Below, in pieces: positions 1-7,434 of a DNA stretch of 43,747 bases. This DNA is from Anaerolineae bacterium. GTDB lineage: Bacteria; Chloroflexota; Anaerolineae; 4572-78; J111. The DNA lies in the NCBI GenBank assembly GCA_023151115.1, contig JAKLJP010000053.1:1-43747 (forward strand), in the 5' to 3' direction. Every line of letters begins with the position of its first letter. The first letter of the stretch is position 1. Under the pieces are notes generated by a model, which saw only the letters and a list, made by a program, of their open reading frames with translations, did not search any database and was not told the origin of the DNA. The position numbers and the translations under genes are program-made.

Positions 1-1
1 T

Positions 2-61
2 GAACTCTTCCAGAACGGTCTGAACCTTGATAACCTCCTTAATTATGTCGGCGTCCTATAG
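2..61 (+). CDS. C-terminal end of an unidentified protein (partial)
   Basis: An open frame enters from the left edge and ends at TAG 59-61, giving 19 residues that finish NLDNLLNYVGVL. The composition, with regularly spaced Leu, Asn and Tyr, looks like a real helical C-terminus, and the other forward frames have stops here. The gene lies on the same strand as the deacetylase downstream and is followed at once by a hairpin repeat, as many genes here are. Too little is visible to name a family. Confidence 0.4.
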   Translation, partial: ELFQNGLNLDNLLNYVGVL

Positions 62-75
62 AACTGAACAACCCT

Positions 76-111
76 GAGAAATCTCTACTGCATCGGCCTC
101 GGAGATTTCTC
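76..111. repeat. Hairpin repeat of the TGTCATTTCGA / GAGAAATCTC type
   Basis: Perfect 10-bp arms GAGAAATCTC (76-85) and GAGATTTCTC (102-111) enclose a 16-nt loop. It is followed by CGGTCGAAATGACAT. The same GTCATTTCGA/GAGAAATC wording recurs inside the element at 36394-36607, so this is a copy of a dispersed family. It sits 15 bp after the stop codon of the partial gene. Confidence 0.7.
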
Positions 112-146
112 CCCTCGGTCGAAATGACATAACTGAGTAGTCATCT

Positions 147-175
147 TTGACGAAAATTCGGATTGGTGTTATACT
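147..175 (+). promoter_or_regulatory. Sigma-70 type promoter for the PIG-L gene
   Basis: TTGACG (147-152) and TATACT (170-175) are separated by exactly 17 bp, close to the bacterial housekeeping consensus. Transcription would start near position 182, leaving a leader of about 55 nt before ATG 237. The predicted start point falls inside the palindrome at 179-192. Confidence 0.6.
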
Positions 176-178
176 GTT

Positions 179-192
179 AGAACATATGTTCT
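179..192. promoter_or_regulatory. Perfect palindrome matching the GAAC-N4-GTTC SOS box
   Basis: AGAACATATGTTCT is a 14-bp perfect palindrome with core GAAC-ATAT-GTTC, which fits the Gram-positive LexA/DinR operator pattern CGAACRNRYGTTYG in its core. It begins 4 bp after the -10 box, over the predicted transcription start, where a repressor would block initiation. LexA control is inferred only. Chloroflexota LexA specificity is not uniform, and no lexA gene is in the window. Confidence 0.45.
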
Positions 193-236
193 TTACCAAT
201 GTGGGCATCAATCCGATTAGATTTTGAGATGCTGCT

Positions 237-1058
237 ATGCCCGAAAAATTAACGTTGTTAGCCCTGTTTGCCCATCCCGATGACGAAGCCTTTGGCACGG
301 GTGGAACCTTAAGCAAATACGCCCACGAAGGGGTCGAGGTTCATCTGGCCATCGCCACGCGGGGAGAGGCGGGGGTGCTGGCTAACCCGGCCATCAGCCT
401 AACCCAACCGCTTGGCATGGTTCGCGAGCAAGAGCTGCGCCGGGCCTGTGCCTGCTATGGAGTTAAGCAGCTTCATCTGTTAGGGTACATTGACGGCCAA
501 ACGACCATTGCCCCGCAAGCCGAGGCGGTTTACAAAGTAGTCGAGTTGGTGCGTCAGGTTAAGCCACAGGTGATGCTCTCGTTTGGCCCGGATGGCGGCT
601 ATGGTCATTATGACCATCTAGCTGTTCATCGCTGGGCCACTGCCGCCGTCCAACTGGCCGCCGAGGCTGACTGCTGGCCGGAAGCCGGGCCGCCGCATCA
701 AGTGGCCAAGTTTTATCACCGGGCCATGCCGCAGGAACAACTGGCTCATATGCAGCGCATGACCGGCCGGGCTTATGTGCTGATGGGTGGAGTGCCGTTT
801 CCGTTTATAGGGCATCCATTGGAGCGGATAACTACGGTGATTAACGTGCACGACTATGTTGAGCATAAGCTCAAGGGGATTCGCTGCCATGCCACCCAGA
901 TTGATCCGGCCAGCCCCTACCTTCAGGAAACATTCGACCTGGAGGCTTTTCCCTGGTTCTGGCAGGAAACCTTTATTTTGGCTCATGCAAGCCAGGGACT
1001 GTTCCCCGCTGTGGGGGAAAATGGTAAAGAAAACGATCTGTTTGCGGGCTTGAGGTGA
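237..1058 (+). CDS. PIG-L/LmbE family zinc-dependent deacetylase
   Basis: A 273-residue protein of the PIG-L (LmbE-like) family, whose members remove an N-acetyl group from amino sugars or sugar conjugates, for example in bacillithiol, mycothiol or GPI precursor synthesis. The zinc motif AHPDDE lies at residues 12-17 and the second metal region GHYDH at about 123-127, both intact and at the usual spacing. No signal peptide or membrane segment is seen, so it should be cytoplasmic. ATG 237 is the first in-frame start before the AHPDDE strand. The next gene starts 3 bp after the stop, so the two are probably one operon. The substrate cannot be told from sequence. A possible SOS-type operator covers its promoter. 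Confidence 0.88.
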   Translation: MPEKLTLLALFAHPDDEAFGTGGTLSKYAHEGVEVHLAIATRGEAGVLANPAISLTQPLGMVREQELRRACACYGVKQLHLLGYIDGQTTIAPQAEAVYKVVELVRQVKPQVMLSFGPDGGYGHYDHLAVHRWATAAVQLAAEADCWPEAGPPHQVAKFYHRAMPQEQLAHMQRMTGRAYVLMGGVPFPFIGHPLERITTVINVHDYVEHKLKGIRCHATQIDPASPYLQETFDLEAFPWFWQETFILAHASQGLFPAVGENGKENDLFAGLR

Positions 1059-1061
1059 GTT

Positions 1062-1505
1062 ATGGCTAATACATCCGTTTCTGTTTTAACCCAGTATCTC
1101 AAAGCCCAATTGGCTTACCTGGCTATCTTGCGCGAGTATCATCAAAATGGCGATAGCCCTTACGTTAAATCGGCCCTGAGTTTTGCCATCGAGGATGTCC
1201 AGGAAGGGATTGCGCGGGTGGCCAGCCGATTGCGCCAGTTGGGCCAGCCGCTGCTGGATCAAAGTTTGGATGAGGCCGGTGAAAAACTGCTGCGACAGTG
1301 GCGCACCCGCCGCAGCACCGAAGATAAATTGAAGTTTGTCAGGCAGGGGTTCAAAAATCAATTGGAATGGTATGGGGCGCGGCTCAAGGAGCTAAAGGAT
1401 GATGCCGACTCTCAGGCCATTCTGGTAGCCCTGGCCGAGCAGCTCCGGGTCCGGCTGGAGCGTTGGGAAACTTTAATGAAGGAAATGAAGGTTTCATTGG
1501 ATTAA
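1062..1505 (+). CDS. Small helical protein of unknown function, co-transcribed with the PIG-L gene
   Basis: A 147-residue protein with no family I recognise. It is Leu, Gln, Glu and Arg rich and almost certainly all-helical, with long amphipathic stretches (for example around residues 40-75 and 85-140) but no membrane segment. It looks like a four-helix or coiled-coil type soluble protein. ATG 1062 lies 3 bp after the PIG-L stop, and the purine-rich GAGGTGAG at 1052-1059 supplies a Shine-Dalgarno overlapping that stop, so translation is probably coupled. Its function may follow that of the deacetylase. Confidence 0.7.
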   Translation: MANTSVSVLTQYLKAQLAYLAILREYHQNGDSPYVKSALSFAIEDVQEGIARVASRLRQLGQPLLDQSLDEAGEKLLRQWRTRRSTEDKLKFVRQGFKNQLEWYGARLKELKDDADSQAILVALAEQLRVRLERWETLMKEMKVSLD

Positions 1506-1643
1506 CTTGTATCATGTTGCAGTTGGGTAAACGCACCAAAAGCAGTTTGGAGGCTTGGCTAAATTTTTCCAGCCTTCCAATCCTCCAACTTTCCAACAGA
1601 AAGAGCGTGGGCATAAAGTAGGATAATCGGCTCAAAAAAACCC
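1506..1643. repeat. Intergenic word-repeat tract after the operon
   Basis: The region after the stop contains the tract CCTTCCAATCCTCCAACTTT at about 1573-1592, the same CCTCCAAC wording found inside mfd at 8810-8850. No gene is seen. The stretch from here to greA (1506-1950) otherwise holds the leader promoter, a terminator and a GC-rich palindrome, each listed separately. Confidence 0.5.
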
Positions 1644-1672
1644 TTTACAAATTGAAAGTTCTCGGGTATAAT
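1644..1672 (+). promoter_or_regulatory. Strong promoter upstream of the greA leader
   Basis: TTTACA (1644-1649), a 17-bp spacer, and a perfect TATAAT (1667-1672). The transcript would start near 1679. A terminator follows only about 30 nt later, so the promoter drives either a short RNA or an attenuated leader for greA. Confidence 0.65.
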
Positions 1673-1678
1673 ATCAGC

Positions 1679-1738
1679 AATAATTGCGAAAATGTTCGCC
1701 GCTGTGACTGGGACCCGAATAAGGTCTCTGTTTTTTTT
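1679..1738 (+). terminator. Hairpin plus Rho-independent terminator in the greA leader
   Basis: Two stem-loops follow the promoter: GCGAA/TTCGC (1686-1699, 4-nt loop) and GGGACC/GGTCTC (1710-1728, 7-nt loop, one G-U pair), the second followed by TG and eight T residues (1731-1738). This is a textbook intrinsic terminator about 60 nt after a strong promoter. It may also end read-through from the PIG-L operon. No antiterminator pairing convinces me. Confidence 0.6.
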
Positions 1739-1751
1739 ATTGGTTCTCCCT

Positions 1752-1777
1752 CGTTATTACCCTCGCGAGGGATGTGT
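1752..1777. repeat. CCCTCG / CGAGGG palindrome in the greA leader
   Basis: TCCCTCG and CGAGGGA form a 7-bp stem with a 12-nt loop, and a shorter self-complementary CCCTCGCGAGGG overlaps the same right arm, so two alternative hairpins are possible. The role is unknown. It lies between the leader terminator and greA. Confidence 0.45.
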
Positions 1778-1870
1778 TAAAAACCTCCAGATCTCGCTTT
1801 ACAGTTAGCACCCTGCCGGACTCAACTTGACGATATTAGGCGATGTAAGCCGCTTTTACCTGTCACCTTT

Positions 1871-1901
1871 TTGTAAGGGGCGCGAGATATGGGGATAAAA
1901 T
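1871..1901 (+). promoter_or_regulatory. Possible proximal greA promoter
   Basis: TTGTAA (1871-1876) and TAAAAT (1896-1901) with a 19-bp spacer, which is longer than ideal. It would give a leader of about 45 nt to ATG 1951. It is weaker than the promoter at 1644. Confidence 0.3.
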
Positions 1902-1950
1902 AGTTGTAAATACTTCTGTACTCACAGAAATGAGGTAAGGAAAATTTTCA

Positions 1951-2418
1951 ATGGCAGACAAACCTATTTATTTAACCTCAGAAGGCAAAAAGAAACTAGA
2001 AGAAGAACTCAAATACCTAGTAACGGTTCGCCGCAAGGAGGTTGCTGCTGCTATTCAATCGGCTAAAGAAGAAGGAGACATCAGCGAAAACTCCGCTTAC
2101 GACGAAGCCAAATTAGCGCAGGCCTTTCTGGAAGGCCGTATCCAGACCATTGAAGCTCAACTGCGTGAAGCTGTCATCATCGAAAAGAATGGCAACGGCG
2201 ACTATGTGGACGTGGGCAGCAAGGTGACGGTGACCGAAGAAGGTTTTGACCCGGAGACCTACTACATTGTCGGTTCCGCCGAAGCTGACCCGCTGAACGG
2301 CAGAATCTCCAATGAATCGCCGATTGGCAAAGCCCTGTTGGGGGCCAAAGTGGGCCAAACGGTCACGGCTGAGACCCCCAACGGCGAGATTACCTTTAAA
2401 GTGGTCAAGATCGAATAG
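1951..2418 (+). CDS. greA: Transcription elongation factor GreA
   Basis: A 155-residue GreA. It binds the RNA polymerase secondary channel and stimulates cleavage of backtracked RNA. The N-terminal antiparallel coiled coil (about 1-75) carries the diagnostic tip ENSAYDEAK with the two acidic residues that hold magnesium. The C-terminal FKBP-like domain follows and has the usual SPIGKALLG signature near residue 125. Length and order are normal. The start is supported by GAGGTAAGG upstream. A long leader with two candidate promoters precedes it and a strong terminator follows before lysS, so the two genes can be uncoupled even though they are adjacent. Confidence 0.96.
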   Translation: MADKPIYLTSEGKKKLEEELKYLVTVRRKEVAAAIQSAKEEGDISENSAYDEAKLAQAFLEGRIQTIEAQLREAVIIEKNGNGDYVDVGSKVTVTEEGFDPETYYIVGSAEADPLNGRISNESPIGKALLGAKVGQTVTAETPNGEITFKVVKIE

Positions 2419-2452
2419 CTTGCGCCAAACGCTTTAAACGTGCATAATACAG

Positions 2453-2482
2453 CGGAGTCTCCCCAAGGGACTCCGTTTTTTA
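2453..2482 (+). terminator. Rho-independent terminator after greA
   Basis: Stem CGGAGTC (2453-2459) pairs with GACTCCG (2469-2475) around a 9-nt loop and is followed by six T residues. It lies 35 bp after the greA stop and before the lysS Shine-Dalgarno (GGAG near 2493). Confidence 0.85.
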
Positions 2483-2509
2483 TTTGCATTTTTTGGAGAA
2501 TATATTTCA

Positions 2510-4021
2510 ATGGAACAAGACCTCAGTTACTTTCAAGCTTTCGGCGAACAGGTCGAGCAGCGTCTAAACAAACTGTCGGCTTTTGCCGAACGCGGCCAAC
2601 TGCCCTATCCACCCCGCGTGACCCGCCAGCAGACGGCTGCCGAAGCCGTTCAAATGTATGAGGCCGCCGAGGCGGCCTTGCCGGAGGGCAGCGAGGAGAA
2701 GCCTCGGCCCGATGTAGCCGTAGCCGGGCGGCTGGTAGCGATACGGAATATGGGCAAGAGCACCTTTGCCCACATCGAAGATGGCACGGGCCGCTTGCAG
2801 CTCTACTTTCGCAAAGACGACCTGGGCGAAGAAGCCTACCAGCAGTTCAACAAGGATTTTGACCTGGGCGATTTTATAGCCGCACAGGGCTATCTCTTCC
2901 GCACCCGCACCGGTGAGGTCAGCGTGCATGTGACCGCATTTCAACTGGCGGCTAAAGCCCTCCATCCGCTGCCGGAGAAATGGCACGGGTTGAAAGATAC
3001 CGAAACTCGCTACCGCCAGCGTTACCTGGATTTACTGGCCAACCCGGAAGTGCGCGATATTTTTGTCAAGCGCAGCAAAATCATTACGGCCATGCGCCGC
3101 TTTTTGGATGGGCAGGGCTTTTTAGAGGTAGAAACGCCCACTTTACAGCCCATCTACGGCGGGGCAATGGCCCGTCCTTTTGTGACTCATCACAATGCTT
3201 TGAACACCACGCTTTACCTGCGCATTGCTGACGAGCTTTATTTGAAGCGGCTGATTGTGGGCGGGTTTGAAAAAGTGTACGAAATTTGCAAGGATTTTCG
3301 CAACGAAGGCATCAGCACCCGGCACAACCCTGAATTTACGATGATGGAGTGCTATTGGGCCTACGCCGACTATGAAGATATGATGCGCCTGACCGAGAAT
3401 CTGGTTGCTGCTGTGGCGCAGGAGGTGCTGGGTACAACTCAGATTGTTTTTGATGGCAAAGAAGTTGACCTGACCCCACCCTGGCGGCGGCTGAATCTGG
3501 CCGAAGGCATCAAGCAGGCCGCCGAGATTGATATTTTTGAAACCTATGGTGATGTCAAGGCGCTGTGGGCCGAGTGCCAGCGGCTCAAGCTGAATGTTTC
3601 GCCGCAGGCCAATTGGGGCAAACTGGTGGGCGAATTGCTGGGCGAATATGTCGAGCCGACAATTGTCAACCCGACGTTTATTCATACCTTCCCGTTGGAT
3701 ATTTCACCGCTGTCCAAGCAGAACCCGGACGACCCGCGCATGGTCGAGCGGTTCGAGGCGTTTGTGGCCGGCATGGAAATTGCCAATGCCTATTCAGAGT
3801 TGAACGACCCCATTATTCAGCGCCAGCGTTTTTTAGAGCAGCAAAAAGACGCCGACGAGGAAGCACACGTGATGGACGATGATTACATTATGGCTTTGAT
3901 GCAGGGAATGCCGCCCACCGGCGGTTTGGGCATGGGCGTGGACCGGCTGACGATGCTGTTGACCAACCAGCAGTCCATCCGTGAAGTGATTCTGTTCCCG
4001 CAGATGCGGCCGCGAGAATAG
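2510..4021 (+). CDS. lysS: Lysine--tRNA ligase, class II
   Basis: A 503-residue class II lysyl-tRNA synthetase, which attaches lysine to tRNA-Lys in the cytoplasm. The N-terminal OB-fold anticodon-binding domain (about 65-170) is followed by the catalytic core with motif 2 (FRNEGISTRHNPEF near residue 263) and motif 3 (GGLGMGVDRLTM near 471). Length is normal. ATG 2510 is preceded by TTGGAG. A terminator upstream leaves its own promoter unclear. It converges with the minus-strand receiver gene, with 9 bp between the two stop codons. Confidence 0.96.
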   Translation: MEQDLSYFQAFGEQVEQRLNKLSAFAERGQLPYPPRVTRQQTAAEAVQMYEAAEAALPEGSEEKPRPDVAVAGRLVAIRNMGKSTFAHIEDGTGRLQLYFRKDDLGEEAYQQFNKDFDLGDFIAAQGYLFRTRTGEVSVHVTAFQLAAKALHPLPEKWHGLKDTETRYRQRYLDLLANPEVRDIFVKRSKIITAMRRFLDGQGFLEVETPTLQPIYGGAMARPFVTHHNALNTTLYLRIADELYLKRLIVGGFEKVYEICKDFRNEGISTRHNPEFTMMECYWAYADYEDMMRLTENLVAAVAQEVLGTTQIVFDGKEVDLTPPWRRLNLAEGIKQAAEIDIFETYGDVKALWAECQRLKLNVSPQANWGKLVGELLGEYVEPTIVNPTFIHTFPLDISPLSKQNPDDPRMVERFEAFVAGMEIANAYSELNDPIIQRQRFLEQQKDADEEAHVMDDDYIMALMQGMPPTGGLGMGVDRLTMLLTNQQSIREVILFPQMRPRE

Positions 4022-4030
4022 ACGGTCCTG

Positions 4031-4603
4031 TTAGGTAAATAACGTACCTAAATAAAAAGCCAGAATAATCAACAAAATAATCACAACCAGCAGAATAATT
4101 CCGCCGATATTGCCCGATTGCCCCATCTCATCGTGAAACTCGGTCATAACTGTCCGCCGTTGCACCGCTCGATTAAGTTTGCCTCGGATGCTGGCGAGCA
4201 GATCTTCGGTTGAAGCCAGTTTAGAGAGATAATCTTCGGCTCCCAACTCTTTGCCCAGGCGCACATCTTCATCGCCGGATTTGGCGGTGAGAAAGATAAA
4301 GGGGATATGGTTGGTGTAGGGATGGGCGCGGATGCGATCATAAAGCTCGTACCCATCCATCGTTGGCATCATAATGTCGGCCAGGATCAGGTCGGGCAGG
4401 CGTTTGGTCTCGGGGCTGGCCTGGCTCTGGCCGATGGGAATGGCGTGAAGCCGGTCCAAAGCTTGCTGACCATCCTTAGCCGTTATCACTTTGAAGCCTT
4501 CCATTTCTAAGGTCAACTTGATACCATTCAAATATTCAGGGTTGTCATCCACAACCAAGATCAGGGGTCTATACTTTTGCTTGTTTTCTAAGGTTATTTC
4601 CAT
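4031..4603 (-). CDS. CheY-like receiver protein with C-terminal membrane anchor
   Basis: A 190-residue protein. Residues 14-140 form a complete response-regulator receiver: acidic pair D19/D20, phospho-acceptor D76 in ADIMMP, Thr in FLTA near 106, and conserved Lys128. There is no DNA-binding or enzyme output domain. Instead a short linker leads to a very hydrophobic segment at about 166-188 (GGIILLVVIILLIILAFYL), predicting a tail-anchored membrane protein with the receiver in the cytoplasm. ATG 4603 is chosen over GTG 4609 because AAGGAGG lies 9 nt from the ATG but only 3 nt from the GTG. It is downstream of the histidine kinase gene, 54 bp away, and is its likely partner. Confidence 0.85.
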   Translation of the reverse strand: MEITLENKQKYRPLILVVDDNPEYLNGIKLTLEMEGFKVITAKDGQQALDRLHAIPIGQSQASPETKRLPDLILADIMMPTMDGYELYDRIRAHPYTNHIPFIFLTAKSGDEDVRLGKELGAEDYLSKLASTEDLLASIRGKLNRAVQRRTVMTEFHDEMGQSGNIGGIILLVVIILLIILAFYLGTLFT

Positions 4604-4629
4604 GAACACTCTCCTCCTTAATAGCGCTT

Positions 4630-4644
4630 AAACGTTGAACGTTT
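4630..4644. promoter_or_regulatory. 15-bp palindrome between the kinase and receiver genes
   Basis: AAACGTT-G-AACGTTT is a perfect odd-length palindrome, 13 bp after the kinase stop on the minus strand and upstream of the receiver Shine-Dalgarno. It may be an operator or a weak hairpin. There is no T run, so it is not a terminator. Confidence 0.3.
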
Positions 4645-4657
4645 TTATCACGGGACC

Positions 4658-7255
4658 TTAATCCCCGGAGAAAACCGGCAGGGTGACAGTGAACATGCTG
4701 CCCTTTCCGGGGGTACTTTCCAGTTGAACCTCTCCGCCGTAGACGGTCACGATCTCTTTGACAATAGCTAAACCCAGCCCCGTACCGGGAATAGTGTGTG
4801 AAGGATCAATCCGGTAGAAACGCTCAAAGATGCGGGTTTGTTGGTCTGGGGAAATTCCAATCCCGGTATCACTTACTCGAATTTGAGTCAACGCCTGGCC
4901 GTTGGTTGAAGCTGCCGAGACTTTAACCGTAATAGAACCCCCAGCCGGCGTGTACTTAATGGCGTTATCTACAAGATTCCGAATTACCCTTTCTATTTGC
5001 TTCTGGTCAGCCATGATAGACAAAGCTGTTGGTGGTGGTTGCCAAATTAGGTTCAAGTGCTTAGATTCGGCCAGGGGGCGCAAGTCGGTAAGGGTCCGGT
5101 TGACTGCTTCAATCAGATTGAACGTCTCACGCCTGGTATCATTCAGACCGGCATCAAGCCGGGAGAGCTGCAGAATATCCTCGATGAGCTGCTCTAACAG
5201 GATGGTCTGACCCTGAATGGTGGTAAGCAGGTCAGCCCGGTTTGAGCCGGATAAACGATCATAATAGGTCATAAGATTTTTGGCATGCAGGCGAATGACG
5301 GATAAGGGCGTTTTTAGCTCATGCGTCACCCCGGCCATAAAACGAGCCTTCAGCCGTTCCACTTCGGTCAAAGAGGTAATATCGCGCAGAACAATGACCG
5401 TGCCGATGCTTTCCTGGGTGCCGGGCCGCATTTTGGCGGAGTGGGCCTGAATAGAACGAGCCGGGGTGATAGCAGTAGCCGGCACATCTACCATAGCCGT
5501 ATTGGTCAGGTTAGGATTGCTGCTGAGTTGAAGCACACACTGCCACAAGGGATGTTTTAATTGGGCCGGGTTGACCGGCTGTCCTTGCTGTTCCTCCAGA
5601 TTGAGATTGAGCATCGTTTCGGCCACCTTGTTGGCTGTTAAAATACGATCCTGGGCATCTAACACCAGCAGGCCATCGGCCATGCTGGCCAGAATGGCTT
5701 CGCTTTTTTCTTTTTCTTCGGCCAACTGCCGAGTCCGTTCGGCCACCATCCCCTCTAATTGCCGGCTAAACGTCTGCACCTCATTAAAAAGCCGGGCATT
5801 TTCAACCGCAATACCCACCGAACTGACCATGGAGTAAGATAGACGCAAATCATCATGATTAAAATGATTGACTTTTTGATGCAGCGCCTGCATAACCCCA
5901 ATGGTTTTACCTTTGATCTGTAACGGCATGCTCAGTACAGAGTGAAATTGGTGAGGACTCAGGGGGGGAAAAGGCGTCAAAAAAGTTTCGTCTTTGGTGA
6001 TATCGGCCACAATATGAGGCTCGCCGGTGCGGGCGACCTGCCCCACCAGGCGCTCATCGAGCGGCAAACGATAGCCCGTAGCTAAACTGGCCCCCAGGCC
6101 CGAAGCGGCAATCAACACCAACTCCTGCTCAGTTTCATCCAGAAGCCAGAGCAGCGCCGCTTCGGAGAGCAAAGCCCGCTGGATTAGCAGCGTCGTTTGT
6201 TTTAAGACCTGCTCCAAATCCAGGGTAGAGGTTAAGGCCCGCCCGACTTCATTGAGGGCAATTAAATCGTCAACCTGCTGCTGGGCGCTATCCAAAAGGC
6301 GCGCGTTTTCTACGGCTACGGCAATAATACTGGCTACCGAGCGCAAGAGGGTCCAGTCGGCTTCATCCAAAACCAGAGGCTGTCGGCCCACAAAGGCCAG
6401 GGTTCCCACCATTTGCTCCCGACTTGTTAAGGGAAGGTCCTGAATAGCTTCAAAAGGGACGCTAAACCCCAGTTCCTTTTCCAACTGATACTGGTCCAGC
6501 AAATATAGCACCAGGGTGGGCACATTGGTTTGCAGGATTTGATTGGAAATTTTGTCAACCGCCGTAAAACTGAGGGAGGTGGCAACATGTTTACCGCCCG
6601 GCAGGACGACGTGCGCCGCCAACTCTTTCTTCTCTTCGTCGGGCAAAATGAGGACCACAACTTCGGCCTGAATAAGCTGGGCCAGCTTGGCCAAAAAGGG
6701 TGGCAGGATCGCTTGCAGGTCTGAGGCCGAATTAACTGCCAAAGCCAACTCGTTGACCAGTTGCAGCCTTTGATTGCGCCGGGTAACCAGGCGGGCCTGG
6801 CGCCGGGTTTCGATTTCCGCGGCCTTAACCCGCAGCACCGCATGAACACGCGACATAAACTCATCGCGCATAAAGGGGCGAGAAATGTAATCATCAGCGC
6901 CCAAGTTCAGGCCGTGACTCACCTGGCGGGACTCGCGATGGTGGGCCGTGACCAGGATTACCCCAATATTTTTGGTGCGCTCATCAGCTTTTAGCGATGC
7001 TAACAAATCAAAACCGCTCAAGCCGGGCATCTGAATATCGCTGACAATCAAGGCAGGTAATTCGGCGCGGGCCTTTGCCAGAGCCTCGGTCACACTGGCG
7101 GCTATGCTCAGCTTAAACTCACTATCCTGAAACATATAGCGCAGCAAGACCTGGTTCTCCGGCACATCGTCCACCAGCAAGATTTTGCTCAAGTCTAATT
7201 CAGGCGCTTCCGGGCCGGTAATATCTACAATGGTTGCTATCTGTTTGTGGGTCAT
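4658..7255 (-). CDS. Hybrid sensor histidine kinase: receiver-GAF-GAF-PAS-HisKA-HATPase
   Basis: An 865-residue cytoplasmic sensor kinase. Order: receiver (about 24-140; D73 in SDIQMP), GAF1 (about 165-320), GAF2 (about 330-490), a coiled linker (QLEGMVAERTRQLAEE) and PAS (about 520-630), HisKA with phospho-acceptor His645 in THELKTPL, then HATPase_c with N box NLVDNAIKY (about 760), DTGIG (about 796) and GTGLGLA (about 824). No membrane segment is visible, so the signal is probably cytosolic or redox, through GAF. The receiver is odd: the conserved Lys is Arg (DYISRPF, R126), which could weaken signalling on phosphorylation. No good Shine-Dalgarno is seen. ATG 7255 is the only sensible start before the receiver. 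Confidence 0.92.
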   Translation of the reverse strand: MTHKQIATIVDITGPEAPELDLSKILLVDDVPENQVLLRYMFQDSEFKLSIAASVTEALAKARAELPALIVSDIQMPGLSGFDLLASLKADERTKNIGVILVTAHHRESRQVSHGLNLGADDYISRPFMRDEFMSRVHAVLRVKAAEIETRRQARLVTRRNQRLQLVNELALAVNSASDLQAILPPFLAKLAQLIQAEVVVLILPDEEKKELAAHVVLPGGKHVATSLSFTAVDKISNQILQTNVPTLVLYLLDQYQLEKELGFSVPFEAIQDLPLTSREQMVGTLAFVGRQPLVLDEADWTLLRSVASIIAVAVENARLLDSAQQQVDDLIALNEVGRALTSTLDLEQVLKQTTLLIQRALLSEAALLWLLDETEQELVLIAASGLGASLATGYRLPLDERLVGQVARTGEPHIVADITKDETFLTPFPPLSPHQFHSVLSMPLQIKGKTIGVMQALHQKVNHFNHDDLRLSYSMVSSVGIAVENARLFNEVQTFSRQLEGMVAERTRQLAEEKEKSEAILASMADGLLVLDAQDRILTANKVAETMLNLNLEEQQGQPVNPAQLKHPLWQCVLQLSSNPNLTNTAMVDVPATAITPARSIQAHSAKMRPGTQESIGTVIVLRDITSLTEVERLKARFMAGVTHELKTPLSVIRLHAKNLMTYYDRLSGSNRADLLTTIQGQTILLEQLIEDILQLSRLDAGLNDTRRETFNLIEAVNRTLTDLRPLAESKHLNLIWQPPPTALSIMADQKQIERVIRNLVDNAIKYTPAGGSITVKVSAASTNGQALTQIRVSDTGIGISPDQQTRIFERFYRIDPSHTIPGTGLGLAIVKEIVTVYGGEVQLESTPGKGSMFTVTLPVFSGD

Positions 7256-7293
7256 GGGAATTACGCAGCGATAATTGATCTAGTGGTAGACTC

Positions 7294-7322
7294 ATTTTAC
7301 CATAACTCGAATTGGGTAACAA
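7294..7322 (-). promoter_or_regulatory. Promoter for the histidine kinase gene
   Basis: On the minus strand TTGTTA (7322-7317), a 17-bp spacer, and TAAAAT (7299-7294). The -10 lies in TATGGTAAAAT, the same wording as the -10 region at 14728-14738. The transcript would start near 7287, about 30 nt before ATG 7255. Confidence 0.5.
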
Positions 7323-7349
7323 TATTTTAAGCGGGGAAGGATTTTTTGA

Positions 7350-7379
7350 TTCGAGATTTTTCTGAAATTTTGTTATAAT
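7350..7379 (+). promoter_or_regulatory. Promoter for mfd
   Basis: A perfect TATAAT (7374-7379) with only a poor -35 (TTCGAG, 7350-7355, 18-bp spacer). A second A/T-rich -10 (TATAAA, 7395-7400) lies downstream of TTGTTA 7370-7375 with a 19-bp spacer. The strand and position fit mfd at 7435. Confidence 0.45.
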
Positions 7380-7434
7380 TACTCACTTAGCTGTTATAAA
7401 ATTAACAAATGCTAACTGATGAAACAGTCTATTA

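Noticed and set aside
1679..1890. 6S RNA or tmRNA in the greA leader
   Set aside because: A TGTTCGC match tempted me, but an intrinsic terminator lies after 60 nt and the remaining part shows no long closing stem or CCA-type end.
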